64,000 nucleotides of DNA, from contig JAIRRS010000152.1 of NCBI GenBank assembly GCA_031255855.1, forward strand, positions 62,001-126,000, in the 5' to 3' direction. Origin of the DNA: Tannerellaceae bacterium. Lineage in GTDB: Bacteria; Bacteroidota; Bacteroidia; Bacteroidales; Tannerellaceae. The notes below the pieces were generated by a model. It had not been told where the DNA came from. It worked only from the letters and a program-made list of their open reading frames with translations, and ran no database searches. This document shows positions 1 through 8,054 of this stretch, in pieces (the stretch's first letter is position 1; each line of letters starts with the position of its first letter). The translations under genes were made by a program, and so were the position numbers.

Positions 1-793
1 CTTTTGTAGAGAGGGGATTCCCTTTGGAGTCTCTGAGTGTCCAGGTGAATGTCGCGGGAGGTTCGCCCAATGTCAGCGCCAGCATGCGGTAGATGGTGGT
101 CAACAGGGCGGTTTTCTTTTTTTCCAAGTCGGCGGGCGTTGCGCCTTGGGATGCCTGTTTGCGAAGCTCCAGCCCCGACTCTTTCAGTTTTAACGAAACC
201 AGGTTTGCCATCATACGCGTGTTGTCGCTGCTGTATGTTTCTGTCATCACGTCGGCCGGGACTACCCCATATTTTGTCAGGATATCGGCAACTCCGGTGA
301 ATTGCCCGCCATCGCTCAGCGGGTTTTTAAACAGCCACTCTACCATTTTGTCGTCCATGGGCTTTTCCCGCGTGTCGATGATTCCCTGGAGGAATAGGTT
401 TGCTTTTTCCAATTGGTCCCAGAAGAACGGGTAACTGTGGGAGAATTGGAAGTCGTTCAGGCTGTATGTGTCGATGATTTTTGAACGGAAAACATTCAGG
501 CCTGTAAATAACCAGCAGCGTCCGGACGACTTTTGGTTGGTAATGCCTTTGCCGTTTACTTTGTGCGAGAAGTGCGTGTCGAGATGATTTTTATTCTCCA
601 GGTTAACGGCGAGTTTGTTGATGTCGTTGTTTGTGATGGCGTTTCGCAAGGCTTTGTCGGTTGCCGTCCCCTGGTACGACTGTTTGATTTGTTGCAGCAT
701 GCCGGCAGAGATACCGCCTGTTGATTGTTGTCCGTGTGTGGAAAAAGCGGCTCCCAGTATGAAGAGGCTTATCCAAAATCTGTTTCGTTTCAT
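1..793 (-). CDS. C1B-family aminopeptidase (bleomycin hydrolase/PepC-like), 3' part cut by window edge
   Basis: The reading frame opens with ATG at 793 and runs off the left edge, giving about 264 residues. Residues 1-22 look like a signal peptide (KRNR followed by a hydrophobic stretch, ending near THGQ), so the enzyme is probably exported. The segment NQKSSGRCWLF (Cys about 93) is the active-site motif of the papain-like C1B peptidases, which trim N-terminal amino acids from peptides; the catalytic His and Asn would lie beyond the edge. Bleomycin-hydrolase-type enzymes are often cytoplasmic, so the signal peptide is a Bacteroidetes-type variant. A -7 box reading TACCTTTG on the minus strand at 822-829 would start the message some 20 bases before the ATG. 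Family call is firm; substrate is not known. Confidence 0.85.
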   Translation of the reverse strand, partial: MKRNRFWISLFILGAAFSTHGQQSTGGISAGMLQQIKQSYQGTATDKALRNAITNNDINKLAVNLENKNHLDTHFSHKVNGKGITNQKSSGRCWLFTGLNVFRSKIIDTYSLNDFQFSHSYPFFWDQLEKANLFLQGIIDTREKPMDDKMVEWLFKNPLSDGGQFTGVADILTKYGVVPADVMTETYSSDNTRMMANLVSLKLKESGLELRKQASQGATPADLEKKKTALLTTIYRMLALTLGEPPATFTWTLRDSKGNPLSTK

Positions 794-821
794 GATATGT
801 TTAGAATTATTTGTTGCTTTG

Positions 822-829
822 CAAAGGTA
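822..829 (-). promoter_or_regulatory. Promoter -7 box for the C1B aminopeptidase gene
   Basis: The minus strand reads TACCTTTG, a match to the Bacteroidetes -7 consensus TAnnTTTG, about 29 bases before the ATG. The -33 element is poor (TTTA-like), so only the -7 part is convincing. Confidence 0.5.
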
Positions 830-885
830 TGGATAACTATTCGTATTTAAAAAAGACGTTTACACAACTTGTCGCGTGTCCCTCC

Positions 886-1959
886 TTAATTACTCCAAAC
901 AAGTCCGTCCTGGCGAATGCTCCAGATTCTGCCGTTGGGAGAGGGGAGCGTTATTTCGTACATGGAGGGCGTGTTATTTAATGTAAGTTGGGTAAGCGAC
1001 TCTTCGGGACATACTTCATCCGCTTTCAGGCCGGCCAGGGAAGTAGCATATTGGTTGAACGTTTTATGATATTGTTGCTGGCGATAATAAAGGTTGCGCA
1101 AAATCCATTTGGTCTCTTCGTCCTGATGTTTGATAAAGGGGGCTTCCCCGGTTCCGGCCCGACGGTCGGATAGTTGTATGAATCCCCAAAATTCCGGCAT
1201 GTGGATATTCTTCACATTCCCTGGCGCCCATGCCCAGAAACATTCTTTTCCATCTTGTGTTCCGGTATTCCATTCCGCCCGTGAGAAATTGGCGCGGAAT
1301 TGGTCTCCCTCTTCCGGCTTGTTTTTTCCCGGTACCAATTGATAAATTGTTTTCCAGGGCAAAAAGATCTCCACGCTCCACGATTGATCCGTATCCTCCG
1401 GATTGTTTAGTGTCCCGTCAATATGAACAGCCGATTGCATCCCCATAAATTCCCAGTTATTGAAAGCGATGCCCTTGTCGCGATAGGGCTTGGTGAGGAA
1501 TAAATCCCATTCGGCGCCTAAAGCGTTTACTTCATATTCTACATAATTGTGGGTATCGTTTGTCATATCCAGGAAGAATTCGAAGTTGTTGTTTAAGAAA
1601 AGAGGAGAATCATGTTCAGTCATATCAGCCCAGATATGGGATTCTTCCAGAAGCGCCGCGAGATAAAGGCCGTTATCATCATACGTCATTTTTACGTTGG
1701 TTTGTAAAAAAGGTTTGGGTTGGTCGCCTCCGGCGATGTCAACAAAGTCGGAAGTCCATGATAGTAAATCCCACTCTTCGGGAGAGAGTACGCCATCTAT
1801 TGTAATAGCGGCGGGCGCCTTATAGCATACGTATGCAGGAGGGTTGAATACGACAGGCGCGTCGTAGTCGATCTCCCTTTGTTCCGTCTGTTTCGGTTGG
1901 GAACAAGAGAGCAGTGACATACAACCGGAAAGAAGAATACACAAGATGTTTGTTTTCAT
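886..1959 (-). CDS. Carbohydrate-binding family 9-like lipoprotein
   Basis: A 357-residue protein with a lipoprotein signal: hydrophobic stretch and LLSC with Cys19. Residues about 45-260 have the pattern of the CBM9-like domain found in Bacteroidetes (ITIDGVLSPEEWD at the start, a YDDNGLYLAALLEE strand, NNNFEFFLD, and a late FWAWAPGNVKNIHMPEFWGFIQL block). Such proteins bind sugars or sit in outer-membrane sugar-degrading systems; here there is no glycosidase next door, so the ligand is unknown. The C-terminal 90 residues (KWILRNLYYRQQQYHKTF...) are a tail seen in this family with no catalytic motif visible. It starts only 21 bases after the gamma-carbonic-anhydrase-like gene, so the two are probably co-transcribed. 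Confidence 0.75.
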   Translation of the reverse strand: MKTNILCILLSGCMSLLSCSQPKQTEQREIDYDAPVVFNPPAYVCYKAPAAITIDGVLSPEEWDLLSWTSDFVDIAGGDQPKPFLQTNVKMTYDDNGLYLAALLEESHIWADMTEHDSPLFLNNNFEFFLDMTNDTHNYVEYEVNALGAEWDLFLTKPYRDKGIAFNNWEFMGMQSAVHIDGTLNNPEDTDQSWSVEIFLPWKTIYQLVPGKNKPEEGDQFRANFSRAEWNTGTQDGKECFWAWAPGNVKNIHMPEFWGFIQLSDRRAGTGEAPFIKHQDEETKWILRNLYYRQQQYHKTFNQYATSLAGLKADEVCPEESLTQLTLNNTPSMYEITLPSPNGRIWSIRQDGLVWSN

Positions 1960-1980
1960 AATTATGCAGATGTAGTGAGT

Positions 1981-2550
1981 CTAATTGGGAGTTCCGTCAT
2001 CGTTGGCCGTATTTTCCCCTGTATCCTGTTCAACTGTTTCTTCATACCAGGAGGCATACATGTGGTAGTTTCGCGCAATCTTTTGATTGATTTCTTTGGA
2101 TTGTTCGGGGTCTGCTTTCTTTACAAATTTGGCAGGTACGCCGGCATAGATACTTCCCGGTTCCACAATGGTATTGCTGAGGACTACGGAACCGGCTGCC
2201 ACAACGGCTTCTTCGCCAATTACGGCATGGTCTAAAACAACCGACCCCATACCAATTAATGCTCCGTCACAAATTTTTGCCCCGTGTATGGTTACATTAT
2301 GCCCGACCGAGACATCGTTTCCAATCTCAATGACGGATTTCTCATACAGTGTATGCAAAACAGAGCCATCCTGGATATTTACCCCGTTACCGATACGTAT
2401 GGAATTTACATCGCCGCGTAAGACGGTTCCAAACCATATACTGCATCCCTCTCCAATCTCAACATCCCCGATAACGACGGCATTATCCGCCAGGTATGTA
2501 TCTTTTCCTATTTTAGGTGTAAAACCTCTTACTGATTTAATTAAAGCCAC
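1981..2550 (-). CDS. Gamma-carbonic anhydrase family hexapeptide-repeat protein
   Basis: A 189-residue protein built of isoleucine/valine-rich hexapeptide repeats (left-handed beta-helix), with the three zinc-ligand histidines expected of the gamma class at about H66, H84 and H89 (VLHT and VGHNVTIHG). Members related to YrdA/PaaY form trimers with metal between subunits and may hydrate CO2 or bind CoA-like ligands; many have no proven activity, so the enzymatic call is inference from the intact ligands. The last 35 residues (QDTGENTANDDGTPN) are an acidic, low-complexity extension beyond the core fold. Upstream is the M24 aminopeptidase on the same strand with an 84-base gap containing an inverted repeat. 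Confidence 0.85.
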   Translation of the reverse strand: MALIKSVRGFTPKIGKDTYLADNAVVIGDVEIGEGCSIWFGTVLRGDVNSIRIGNGVNIQDGSVLHTLYEKSVIEIGNDVSVGHNVTIHGAKICDGALIGMGSVVLDHAVIGEEAVVAAGSVVLSNTIVEPGSIYAGVPAKFVKKADPEQSKEINQKIARNYHMYASWYEETVEQDTGENTANDDGTPN

Positions 2551-2574
2551 TTTATTAATGATTAATGGTCAGAG

Positions 2575-2623
2575 GGTTCATGGTTAACGATGATAAGGAA
2601 ATATGAATTGTCAACCATGAACC
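2575..2623. repeat. Perfect 11-base inverted repeat between two minus-strand genes
   Basis: GGTTCATGGTT at 2575-2585 is matched by AACCATGAACC at 2613-2623, with 27 bases between. There is no T-run on either side in the direction of transcription, so it does not look like an intrinsic terminator. It could be an RNA-stability stem or a protein site. Confidence 0.6.
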
Positions 2624-2634
2624 GCCAACCGTTA

Positions 2635-4422
2635 TTAAACCTCTTTTGTTTTTTCTCTCAACCACGCTTTTTCATCTTCGTCCAGGTGCGGGCTTAACTT
2701 ATCGTATACCATTTGGTGATATTTATTTAACCAGGCATGTTCGCGAACAGACAACATCGGGACGATAACCAAATTTGTATCGATGTAACACAAGGTAAGT
2801 GTTTCGAACGAAAGGAACTTCCCATATTCGGTTTCGCTGTCTTCGCGTACAACCATCATATTTTCTGTGCGGATACCATATTCACCTGTGCGGTACATGG
2901 CCGGTTCGTTACTCATTACCATACCGGTTTCCAGTTTGACCGGATTTTCTTCCATGCGAATACTTTGCGGCCCTTCATGTACATTGAGGCAGTGGCCGAT
3001 GCCGTGCCCCGTTCCATGTAAATAATTGATTCCGGCATCCCACAACGCTTTGCGGGCAAGAATATCCAGTTGCGACCCGCGCATACCGGCCGGGAATTTA
3101 CATTTCGCCAGGCTGATATGGCCTTTCAATACACGGGTGAAATCTTTTTTCATCGCCTCCGTCGGTTCACTAAGGGCGATCGTGCGGGTGATATCTGTCG
3201 TTCCGTCCAGATATTGCGCGCCAGAATCCATCAACAGGATACCTTCGGGTTTGATAGTCGCGTCGGTTTCGGGCGTGGCGCTGTAATGAACAATCGCCCC
3301 ATGCCCGGCATATCCGCAAATAGTATTGAAGCTATCGGAGATATACATCGGCTGTTCGGCGCGTAGTGATGATAATTTCTCCGAAAGGCTTATCTCTGTA
3401 AGCCTTTCCCCGGCAGCCAATTGCTTTTCAAACCATATATAGAAGCGTGTGAGGGCAACACCGTCTTTTACCAAGGCCTTGCGGAATCCTTCAATCTCCG
3501 TTTCGTTTTTAATGCTTTTCAAATAATTGGCAGGAGTAATACCCTCCATTATTTTACAGCCTTTTGGAATAGCATTAAACACAGCGACATTGGTTTTTGC
3601 CGGGTCAATAAAGACGGTTGTTTTCTCCGGTAAGTTTGAAAGATAAGATTCAATTTTTGAATAATCGGCCGGTATTACCCCTTCCTGTTTTAAATGTCCG
3701 GCTATTTCGGGCGTTAATTTAGACGGTTCGATAAAGAAAACCGTCTCATTTTCGGATACAAACGCATAGCTCACGGCAACCGGGTTGTATTCCACATCAT
3801 TCCCCCGGATATTGAATGTCCAGGCCACTTCATCTAACGCGCAAATAACCAAGCAATCGGCGCCAGCTTCATGTAGTTTGTCGTTGATGGCATTCAGTTT
3901 GTCATGAACAGAACAGCCGGTAAATTCTACAGGTAATTCAAATAGTTTGTTTTGTGGGATAGCCGGACGCTCCTCCCATATCTCATTGATTAAATCAACG
4001 GACGTATCTAATTTGATACCTTTTTTCTTTAGCGCGTTGTTTAGTAAGCGCGTATCTGCCACGCTATACGATTGTCCATCCAGGTTAACCGTAAGCCCTT
4101 CTTCCAGTTCATGTACAAGAAAGTTGAAAATAGTAGGCGTTTCAGGTAAAGCCATCTTATATAAGTTGATACCCGAACCATTCAGTTGTTCGGCAGCTTG
4201 CAGGAAATAGCGCGAATCTGTCCACAAGCCTGCTTTGGTAGCTGTTACCACCACTGTTCCGGCCGAACCTGTAAAACCGGAAATCCATTCGCGGGATTTC
4301 CAACGGGCCGGTACATACTCACTCAAGTGCGCGTCTGAGCTGGGGATGATATATGCGTCGATCCCATGCTTTTTCATGGCTTTCCGCAAGGCGGAAAGTC
4401 GTTCTTGTATGCTCGTTTTCAT
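2635..4422 (-). CDS. Xaa-Pro aminopeptidase, M24B family
   Basis: A 595-residue cytoplasmic protein of the long three-domain aminopeptidase P type: two creatinase-like N-terminal domains (about residues 5-135 and 155-300) and a C-terminal pita-bread metallopeptidase domain (about 315-530), plus the extra C-terminal segment of this long form. The dinuclear metal ligands are visible as D399, D410, H473 (HGTGHGIG), E506 (SNEPAMY) and E520 (GIRTENMM). It removes the first residue from peptides whose second residue is proline. No signal peptide is seen. A TAACTTTG box on the minus strand at 4460-4467 is its likely -7 element, and repeat array A begins just behind it. Confidence 0.93.
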   Translation of the reverse strand: MKTSIQERLSALRKAMKKHGIDAYIIPSSDAHLSEYVPARWKSREWISGFTGSAGTVVVTATKAGLWTDSRYFLQAAEQLNGSGINLYKMALPETPTIFNFLVHELEEGLTVNLDGQSYSVADTRLLNNALKKKGIKLDTSVDLINEIWEERPAIPQNKLFELPVEFTGCSVHDKLNAINDKLHEAGADCLVICALDEVAWTFNIRGNDVEYNPVAVSYAFVSENETVFFIEPSKLTPEIAGHLKQEGVIPADYSKIESYLSNLPEKTTVFIDPAKTNVAVFNAIPKGCKIMEGITPANYLKSIKNETEIEGFRKALVKDGVALTRFYIWFEKQLAAGERLTEISLSEKLSSLRAEQPMYISDSFNTICGYAGHGAIVHYSATPETDATIKPEGILLMDSGAQYLDGTTDITRTIALSEPTEAMKKDFTRVLKGHISLAKCKFPAGMRGSQLDILARKALWDAGINYLHGTGHGIGHCLNVHEGPQSIRMEENPVKLETGMVMSNEPAMYRTGEYGIRTENMMVVREDSETEYGKFLSFETLTLCYIDTNLVIVPMLSVREHAWLNKYHQMVYDKLSPHLDEDEKAWLREKTKEV

Positions 4423-4459
4423 GTCCTTATTGTTATTTCATCACTTTGTTTGTAATTCG

Positions 4460-4467
4460 CAAAGTTA
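4460..4467 (-). promoter_or_regulatory. Promoter -7 box for the M24 aminopeptidase
   Basis: The minus strand reads TAACTTTG, matching TAnnTTTG, 38 bases before the ATG at 4422. The -33 position is only TTTA-like and falls next to the first unit of repeat array A, which suggests that the array could affect this promoter. Confidence 0.5.
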
Positions 4468-4491
4468 GCAAATAGTATCATTGTAAATAAA

Positions 4492-4592
4492 ACATTTGGA
4501 TGAATTTGGACAATCATCCAAATGTTTTCCCAAATTCATCCAAATGAAACCAGACAATCATCCAGATGATTTTGGGGAAATCATCCAAATGA
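4492..4592. repeat. Repeat array A: five 12-base near-palindromes at 22-base spacing
   Basis: Units begin at 4492, 4514, 4536, 4558 and 4581 (steps 22, 22, 22, 23). They read ACATTTGGATGA, TCATCCAAATGT, TCATCCAAATGA, TCATCCAGATGA and TCATCCAAATGA, that is TCATCCMRATGA in one or the other orientation. The 10-11 base spacers are also T-rich/CCC or GGG/A-rich (TTTCCCAAAT, TTTTGGGGAAA). The array fills the divergent gap between the M24 peptidase and rpsU and ends about 51 bases before the rpsU -33 element. Arrays B (27457) and C (43573) have the same design. Confidence 0.9.
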
Positions 4593-4643
4593 AATCCAAT
4601 TAGGAACTGTTTTCTCTCAAAAAAAGATTTCTTGCCAAAAAAA

Positions 4644-4674
4644 TTTGATTATCCCAAAACAATCCGTAATTTTG
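4644..4674 (+). promoter_or_regulatory. Promoter for rpsU (-33/-7)
   Basis: TTTG at 4644-4647, 19 bases, then TAATTTTG at 4667-4674: a full match to the Bacteroidetes primary-sigma promoter. The start of transcription would be near 4681, about 50 bases before the rpsU ATG. Confidence 0.85.
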
Positions 4675-4729
4675 CGCCCGTTTGAAAGTGTAATGTAATA
4701 AACAATAAATAAAAGAAACAAAGAAATTT

Positions 4730-4921
4730 ATGATCGTAGTTCCATTGAAAGAAGGCGAAAATATAGAAAAAGCGCTTAAAAAATTTAAAAGAAAGTTTGA
4801 GAAAACCGGCGTTGTTAAAGAGCTGAGAAGCCGTCAGGCATTTATAAAACCATCTGTAGAGAAAAGGAAGAAAATGATGCGTGCTGTTTACGTTCAGCAA
4901 TTGCAGCAGGCGGAAGAATAG
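4730..4921 (+). CDS. rpsU: 30S ribosomal protein S21
   Basis: A 63-residue basic protein with the S21 pattern: MIVVPLKEGENIEKALKKFKRKFEKTG at the start, then RSRQAFIKPSVEKRKK. S21 is a small subunit protein placed near the 3' end of 16S rRNA; in Bacteroidia it is linked to the hiding of the anti-Shine-Dalgarno sequence, which fits the mostly weak Shine-Dalgarno sites in this window. It has its own strong promoter and heads the rpsU-xerC-hpf group, with an 81-base gap before xerC. Confidence 0.97.
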   Translation: MIVVPLKEGENIEKALKKFKRKFEKTGVVKELRSRQAFIKPSVEKRKKMMRAVYVQQLQQAEE

Positions 4922-5002
4922 AATAATAATCCTCTTCGGGCTTGTATTTTTGAATTCTATTTCCTATATTCGTTGCATAGAATATTTATAAGGTGATGCA
5001 GC

Positions 5003-5917
5003 GTGAATAGGTTGATTGATTCGTTTATAAATTATCTTCGGTATGAGCGGAATTATTCCGATTATACCGTTATTTCGTATTCTAAAGATTTGGAACAATT
5101 TGAAGAGTACGCGAAAGAAAATTTGGAAGGTCGGTTCGACCCGGATACGATTGATTCCGACATTGTGCGGAATTGGATTGTTTTTTTATTGAATGAGGGG
5201 ATATCCCCCACTTCGGTAAATCGGAAATTAAGTTCTTTGAAATCTTTTTTCAAATTCCTCCTTCGGCAAGGACTCGTATCATCCAATCCCCTGCGTTTGG
5301 TAAACGGTCCAAAGGCAAAAAAGCCCTTACCTTATTTTATAAGGGAAAATGAAATGGATATGTTGTTGGATGGCGATGGGTTCGACGAAGACTTTGAAGG
5401 AATCAGAAACCGGCTGATACTCGAATTGCTTTACGATACAGGAATCAGACGTTCGGAATTGATTGGAATTAAGGATGCCGATATTGATTATGAAGCATCT
5501 TTGCTAAAAGTGACAGGCAAGCGAAACAAGCAGCGCCTGATACCTTTTGCCGATGGATTGAAAGAACTCATGCTTGCATACGCCGAAGTTAGAAACAGGG
5601 AGATAGGAGTAAGCCGCGGATGGTTTTTAATTCGTAAAAACGGTGAACAACTATCTACCGGAATTGTTTATAATATAGTAAGGAAATGCTTGTCGGATAT
5701 TTCGACACTGTCGAAGCGTAGCCCTCATGTATTACGACACTCATTTGCGACAAGTATGCTAAACAATGGGGCAGAGCTGAATGCTGTAAAAGAACTATTG
5801 GGTCACAGCAGCCTGGCTTCAACCAGCGTTTATACACATACAACCTTTGAAGAATTAAAAAAAGTGTATCATGCTCATCCAAGAGCTAAAAAAGAAGGAG
5901 GTTTTTATGGACATTAA
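5003..5917 (+). CDS. xerC: Tyrosine recombinase XerC-type
   Basis: A 304-residue protein starting with GTG at 5003; the frame gives the expected N-terminal core-binding SAM-like domain (about 1-100) and the catalytic domain (about 110-295). The catalytic set is complete: R149 (TGIRRSEL), K173, H242 and R245 (HVLRHSFAT), H268 (LGHSS) and Y277 (VYTH). Its length and lack of extra domains match the Xer proteins that resolve chromosome dimers at dif, rather than an integrase of a mobile element; no att site or cargo is seen. XerC versus XerD cannot be settled from this alone. Its last 11 bases overlap the start of hpf. Confidence 0.85.
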   Translation: MNRLIDSFINYLRYERNYSDYTVISYSKDLEQFEEYAKENLEGRFDPDTIDSDIVRNWIVFLLNEGISPTSVNRKLSSLKSFFKFLLRQGLVSSNPLRLVNGPKAKKPLPYFIRENEMDMLLDGDGFDEDFEGIRNRLILELLYDTGIRRSELIGIKDADIDYEASLLKVTGKRNKQRLIPFADGLKELMLAYAEVRNREIGVSRGWFLIRKNGEQLSTGIVYNIVRKCLSDISTLSKRSPHVLRHSFATSMLNNGAELNAVKELLGHSSLASTSVYTHTTFEELKKVYHAHPRAKKEGGFYGH

Positions 5918-6206
5918 AATTCAATCCATCCATTTTGACGCTACCGGCAAACTGGAAGCATTTGTTCAAAAGAAAGTTGCAAAATTAGAAAAGTACTTTG
6001 ACGGTATTATAAGCGCCGAAGTGATCCTGAAAGTGATTAAACCCGAAACCGTACAGAACAAAAGCGCATCTATTAAATTATCTATTAAGAGCGGTGAATT
6101 ATTTGCTGAAAAAAATGCCGACTCGTTCGAACAGGCTGTTGACGATTGCAGCGAAGCATTATCCAAGCAATTGATGAAGTATAAAGAAAAAGTCAGGGCC
6201 AAATAA
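5907..6206 (+). CDS. hpf: Ribosome hibernation-promoting factor, short form (HPF/RaiA)
   Basis: I place the start at ATG 5907 (99 residues), not at the ATG at 5871, because a strong AAGGAGG sits 7 bases before 5907 and the protein then begins MDIKIQSIHFDATGKLEAF as in the family. Such a good Shine-Dalgarno is uncommon for this phylum. The single domain (beta-alpha-beta-beta-beta-alpha) binds the 30S decoding channel and stops idle ribosomes; the long C-terminal dimerisation domain is absent, so this is the short type. It overlaps xerC by 11 bases, so the two are translationally coupled. Confidence 0.9.
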   Translation: MDIKIQSIHFDATGKLEAFVQKKVAKLEKYFDGIISAEVILKVIKPETVQNKSASIKLSIKSGELFAEKNADSFEQAVDDCSEALSKQLMKYKEKVRAK

Positions 6207-6222
6207 AAAAAGCAAGAATATT

Positions 6223-6253
6223 TTTGGTAACTAAGAAATAATATCTAAATTTG
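6223..6253 (+). promoter_or_regulatory. Promoter for the tRNA-tuf operon
   Basis: TTTG at 6223-6226, 19 bases, TAAATTTG at 6246-6253: a full Bacteroidetes promoter. Transcription should start near 6260, about 47 bases before tRNA-Thr. Confidence 0.85.
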
Positions 6254-6256
6254 CAG

Positions 6257-6291
6257 CCGTTTCGCCTTGTAACGAAGCGGTTGTTCTTTTA
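6257..6291 (+). terminator. Hairpin with T-rich tail, possible terminator of hpf overlapping the tRNA start site
   Basis: CCGTTTCG at 6257-6264 pairs with CGAAGCGG at 6273-6280 (8 pairs, one G-U, 8-base loop), followed by TTGTTCTTTTAT. It could end the xerC-hpf message or be a 5' stem of the tRNA transcript, since the predicted start lies inside it. Confidence 0.4.
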
Positions 6292-6306
6292 TAGAATGCT
6301 TTTTTT

Positions 6307-6380
6307 GCCTCTTTAGCTCAGTTGGCCAGAGCACGTGATTTGTAATCTCGGGGTCGTTGGTTCGAATCCGACAAGAGGCT
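6307..6380 (+). tRNA. tRNA-Thr (anticodon TGT)
   Basis: Seven-base acceptor stem GCCTCTT/AAGAGGC, GCTC/GAGC D stem, anticodon loop TTTGTAA giving TGT, TTCGAAT T loop. The acceptor and D stems pair fully. First of four tRNAs ahead of tuf. CCA is not encoded in full. Confidence 0.95.
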
Positions 6381-6416
6381 CAAAGTCGGTTGTGTCATTT
6401 CACAATCAACGGATAA

Positions 6417-6499
6417 GGGCAGTTACCAGAGTGGCCAAATGGGGCTGACTGTAACTCAGCTGGCTTACGCCTTCGGTGGTTCGAATCCATCACTGCCCA
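6417..6499 (+). tRNA. tRNA-Tyr (anticodon GTA)
   Basis: 83 bases with the long variable arm of a class II tRNA. Acceptor GGGCAGT/ACTGCCC, anticodon loop CTGTAAC giving GTA, T loop TTCGAAT, discriminator A. Confidence 0.95.
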
Positions 6500-6506
6500 C
6501 AAAATT

Positions 6507-6579
6507 GCGGAAGTAGCTCAGTTGATAGAGCATTAGCCTTCCAAGCTGAGGGTCGCGGGTTTGAGCCCCGTCTTCCGCT
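6507..6579 (+). tRNA. tRNA-Gly (anticodon TCC)
   Basis: Acceptor GCGGAAG/CTTCCGC, anticodon loop CTTCCAA giving TCC, T loop TTTGAGC, discriminator T. Confidence 0.94.
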
Positions 6580-6587
6580 CTTAGTTT

Positions 6588-6659
<72 letters not shown>

Positions 6660-6727
6660 CATGACAATAAAGATTTAGATGTATAATCAACATATGAACA
6701 TTAATTAAATAAAGAATAAATTAAGTT

Positions 6728-7915
6728 ATGGCAAAAGAACATTTTGACAGATCGAAACCCCACGTTAACATTGGTACGATTGGCCACGTTGACCACGGTA
6801 AAACAACTTTGACAGCTGCTATTACTACGGTATTGGCAAAAAAAGGTCTTTCTGAGTTGCGTTCATTCGATTCTATTGATAACGCTCCAGAGGAAAAAGA
6901 AAGAGGTATTACAATCAACACCGCTCACGTAGAGTATCAGACTGCGAACCGTCACTATGCTCACGTAGACTGTCCGGGTCACGCCGACTATGTAAAAAAC
7001 ATGGTAACGGGAGCTGCTCAGATGGACGGCGCTATCATTGTGGTTGCTGCAACAGATGGTCCTATGCCTCAAACTCGCGAACATATCCTTTTGGCTCGTC
7101 AGGTAAACGTTCCTAAATTAGTTGTTTTCATGAACAAATGTGACATGGTGGACGACGAAGAAATGTTGGAATTGGTTGAAATGGAAATGAGAGAACTTCT
7201 TTCATTCTATGAATTCGACGGCGACAATACACCGGTTATCCGTGGTTCTGCTTTAGGCGCTTTGAACGGTGATGCCCAATGGGAAGCCCAAGTAATGGAA
7301 TTAATGGATGCTTGCGACAGCTGGATTCCAATTCCTCCCCGTGAAATTGACAAGCCATTCCTGATGCCTGTTGAAGACGTATTCTCTATCACCGGTCGTG
7401 GAACAGTTGCTACGGGTCGTATTGAAACCGGTATCATCAAATCAGGTGAAGAAGTTGCAATTATCGGTTTGGGAGCTGAAAACATGAAGTCTGTTGTAAC
7501 AGGTGTTGAAATGTTCCGTAAGATACTTGATGAAGGCCAAGCCGGCGACAACGTAGGTTTGTTGCTTCGTGGTATCGACAAAAACGAAATCAAACGTGGT
7601 ATGGTAATTACTCACCCGGGAAAAGTTCAACCTCACTCAAAAGTTAAGGCTGAAGTTTATATCCTGAAGAAAGAAGAAGGTGGACGTCATACTCCATTCC
7701 ACAACAAATACCGTCCTCAATTCTATATTCGTACCTTGGACGTTACAGGTGAAATCACGCTTCCTGAAGGAACAGAAATGGTAATGCCTGGCGATAACGT
7801 AACAATTACGGTAGAATTGATTTACCCGGTAGCATGTAGCGTAGGTTTACGTTTCGCAATCCGCGAAGGTGGACGTACGGTAGGTGCGGGACAGATCACA
7901 GAATTATTAGACTAA
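6728..7915 (+). CDS. tuf: Translation elongation factor Tu
   Basis: A 395-residue GTPase that brings aminoacyl-tRNA to the ribosome. The G1 motif GHVDHGKT is near residue 19, the switch I region has [12 protein letters not shown], the G3 motif is DCPGHADY and the G4 motif is NKCD. Domain 1 (1-200) is followed by two beta-barrels ending in [17 protein letters not shown]. It is co-transcribed with the four tRNAs upstream and probably with tRNA-Trp 45 bases downstream. Length is normal for the family and nothing is missing. Confidence 0.99.
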   Translation: MAKEHFDRSKPHVNIGTIGHVDHGKTTLTAAITTVLAKKGLSELRSFDSIDNAPEEKERGITINTAHVEYQTANRHYAHVDCPGHADYVKNMVTGAAQMDGAIIVVAATDGPMPQTREHILLARQVNVPKLVVFMNKCDMVDDEEMLELVEMEMRELLSFYEFDGDNTPVIRGSALGALNGDAQWEAQVMELMDACDSWIPIPPREIDKPFLMPVEDVFSITGRGTVATGRIETGIIKSGEEVAIIGLGAENMKSVVTGVEMFRKILDEGQAGDNVGLLLRGIDKNEIKRGMVITHPGKVQPHSKVKAEVYILKKEEGGRHTPFHNKYRPQFYIRTLDVTGEITLPEGTEMVMPGDNVTITVELIYPVACSVGLRFAIREGGRTVGAGQITELLD

Positions 7916-7960
7916 TTCTATAAACTCAGGTAGCTGGAAAATACACTCCGGCTATCATTT

Positions 7961-8033
7961 ACGGAAGTAGCTCAGTCGGTAGAGCACTGGTCTCCAAAAC
8001 CAGGTGTCGGGAGTTCGAGCCTCTCCTTCCGTG
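7961..8033 (+). tRNA. tRNA-Trp (anticodon CCA)
   Basis: Acceptor ACGGAAG/CTTCCGT with G as discriminator, anticodon stem CTGGT/ACCAG with loop CTCCAAA giving CCA, T loop TTCGAGC. It lies between tuf and secE, the usual position in Bacteroidales. Confidence 0.95.
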
Positions 8034-8054
8034 CAAAAAATCTGAAAGATTCAA

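Noticed and set aside
4492-4592. CRISPR array
   Set aside because: The repeat words are only 12 bases, the spacers are 10 bases and resemble one another, orientation changes from unit to unit, and there are no cas genes.
5003-5917. Integrase of a mobile element
   Set aside because: The recombinase has the plain Xer layout, is in a conserved housekeeping operon, and there is no attachment site or cargo next to it.
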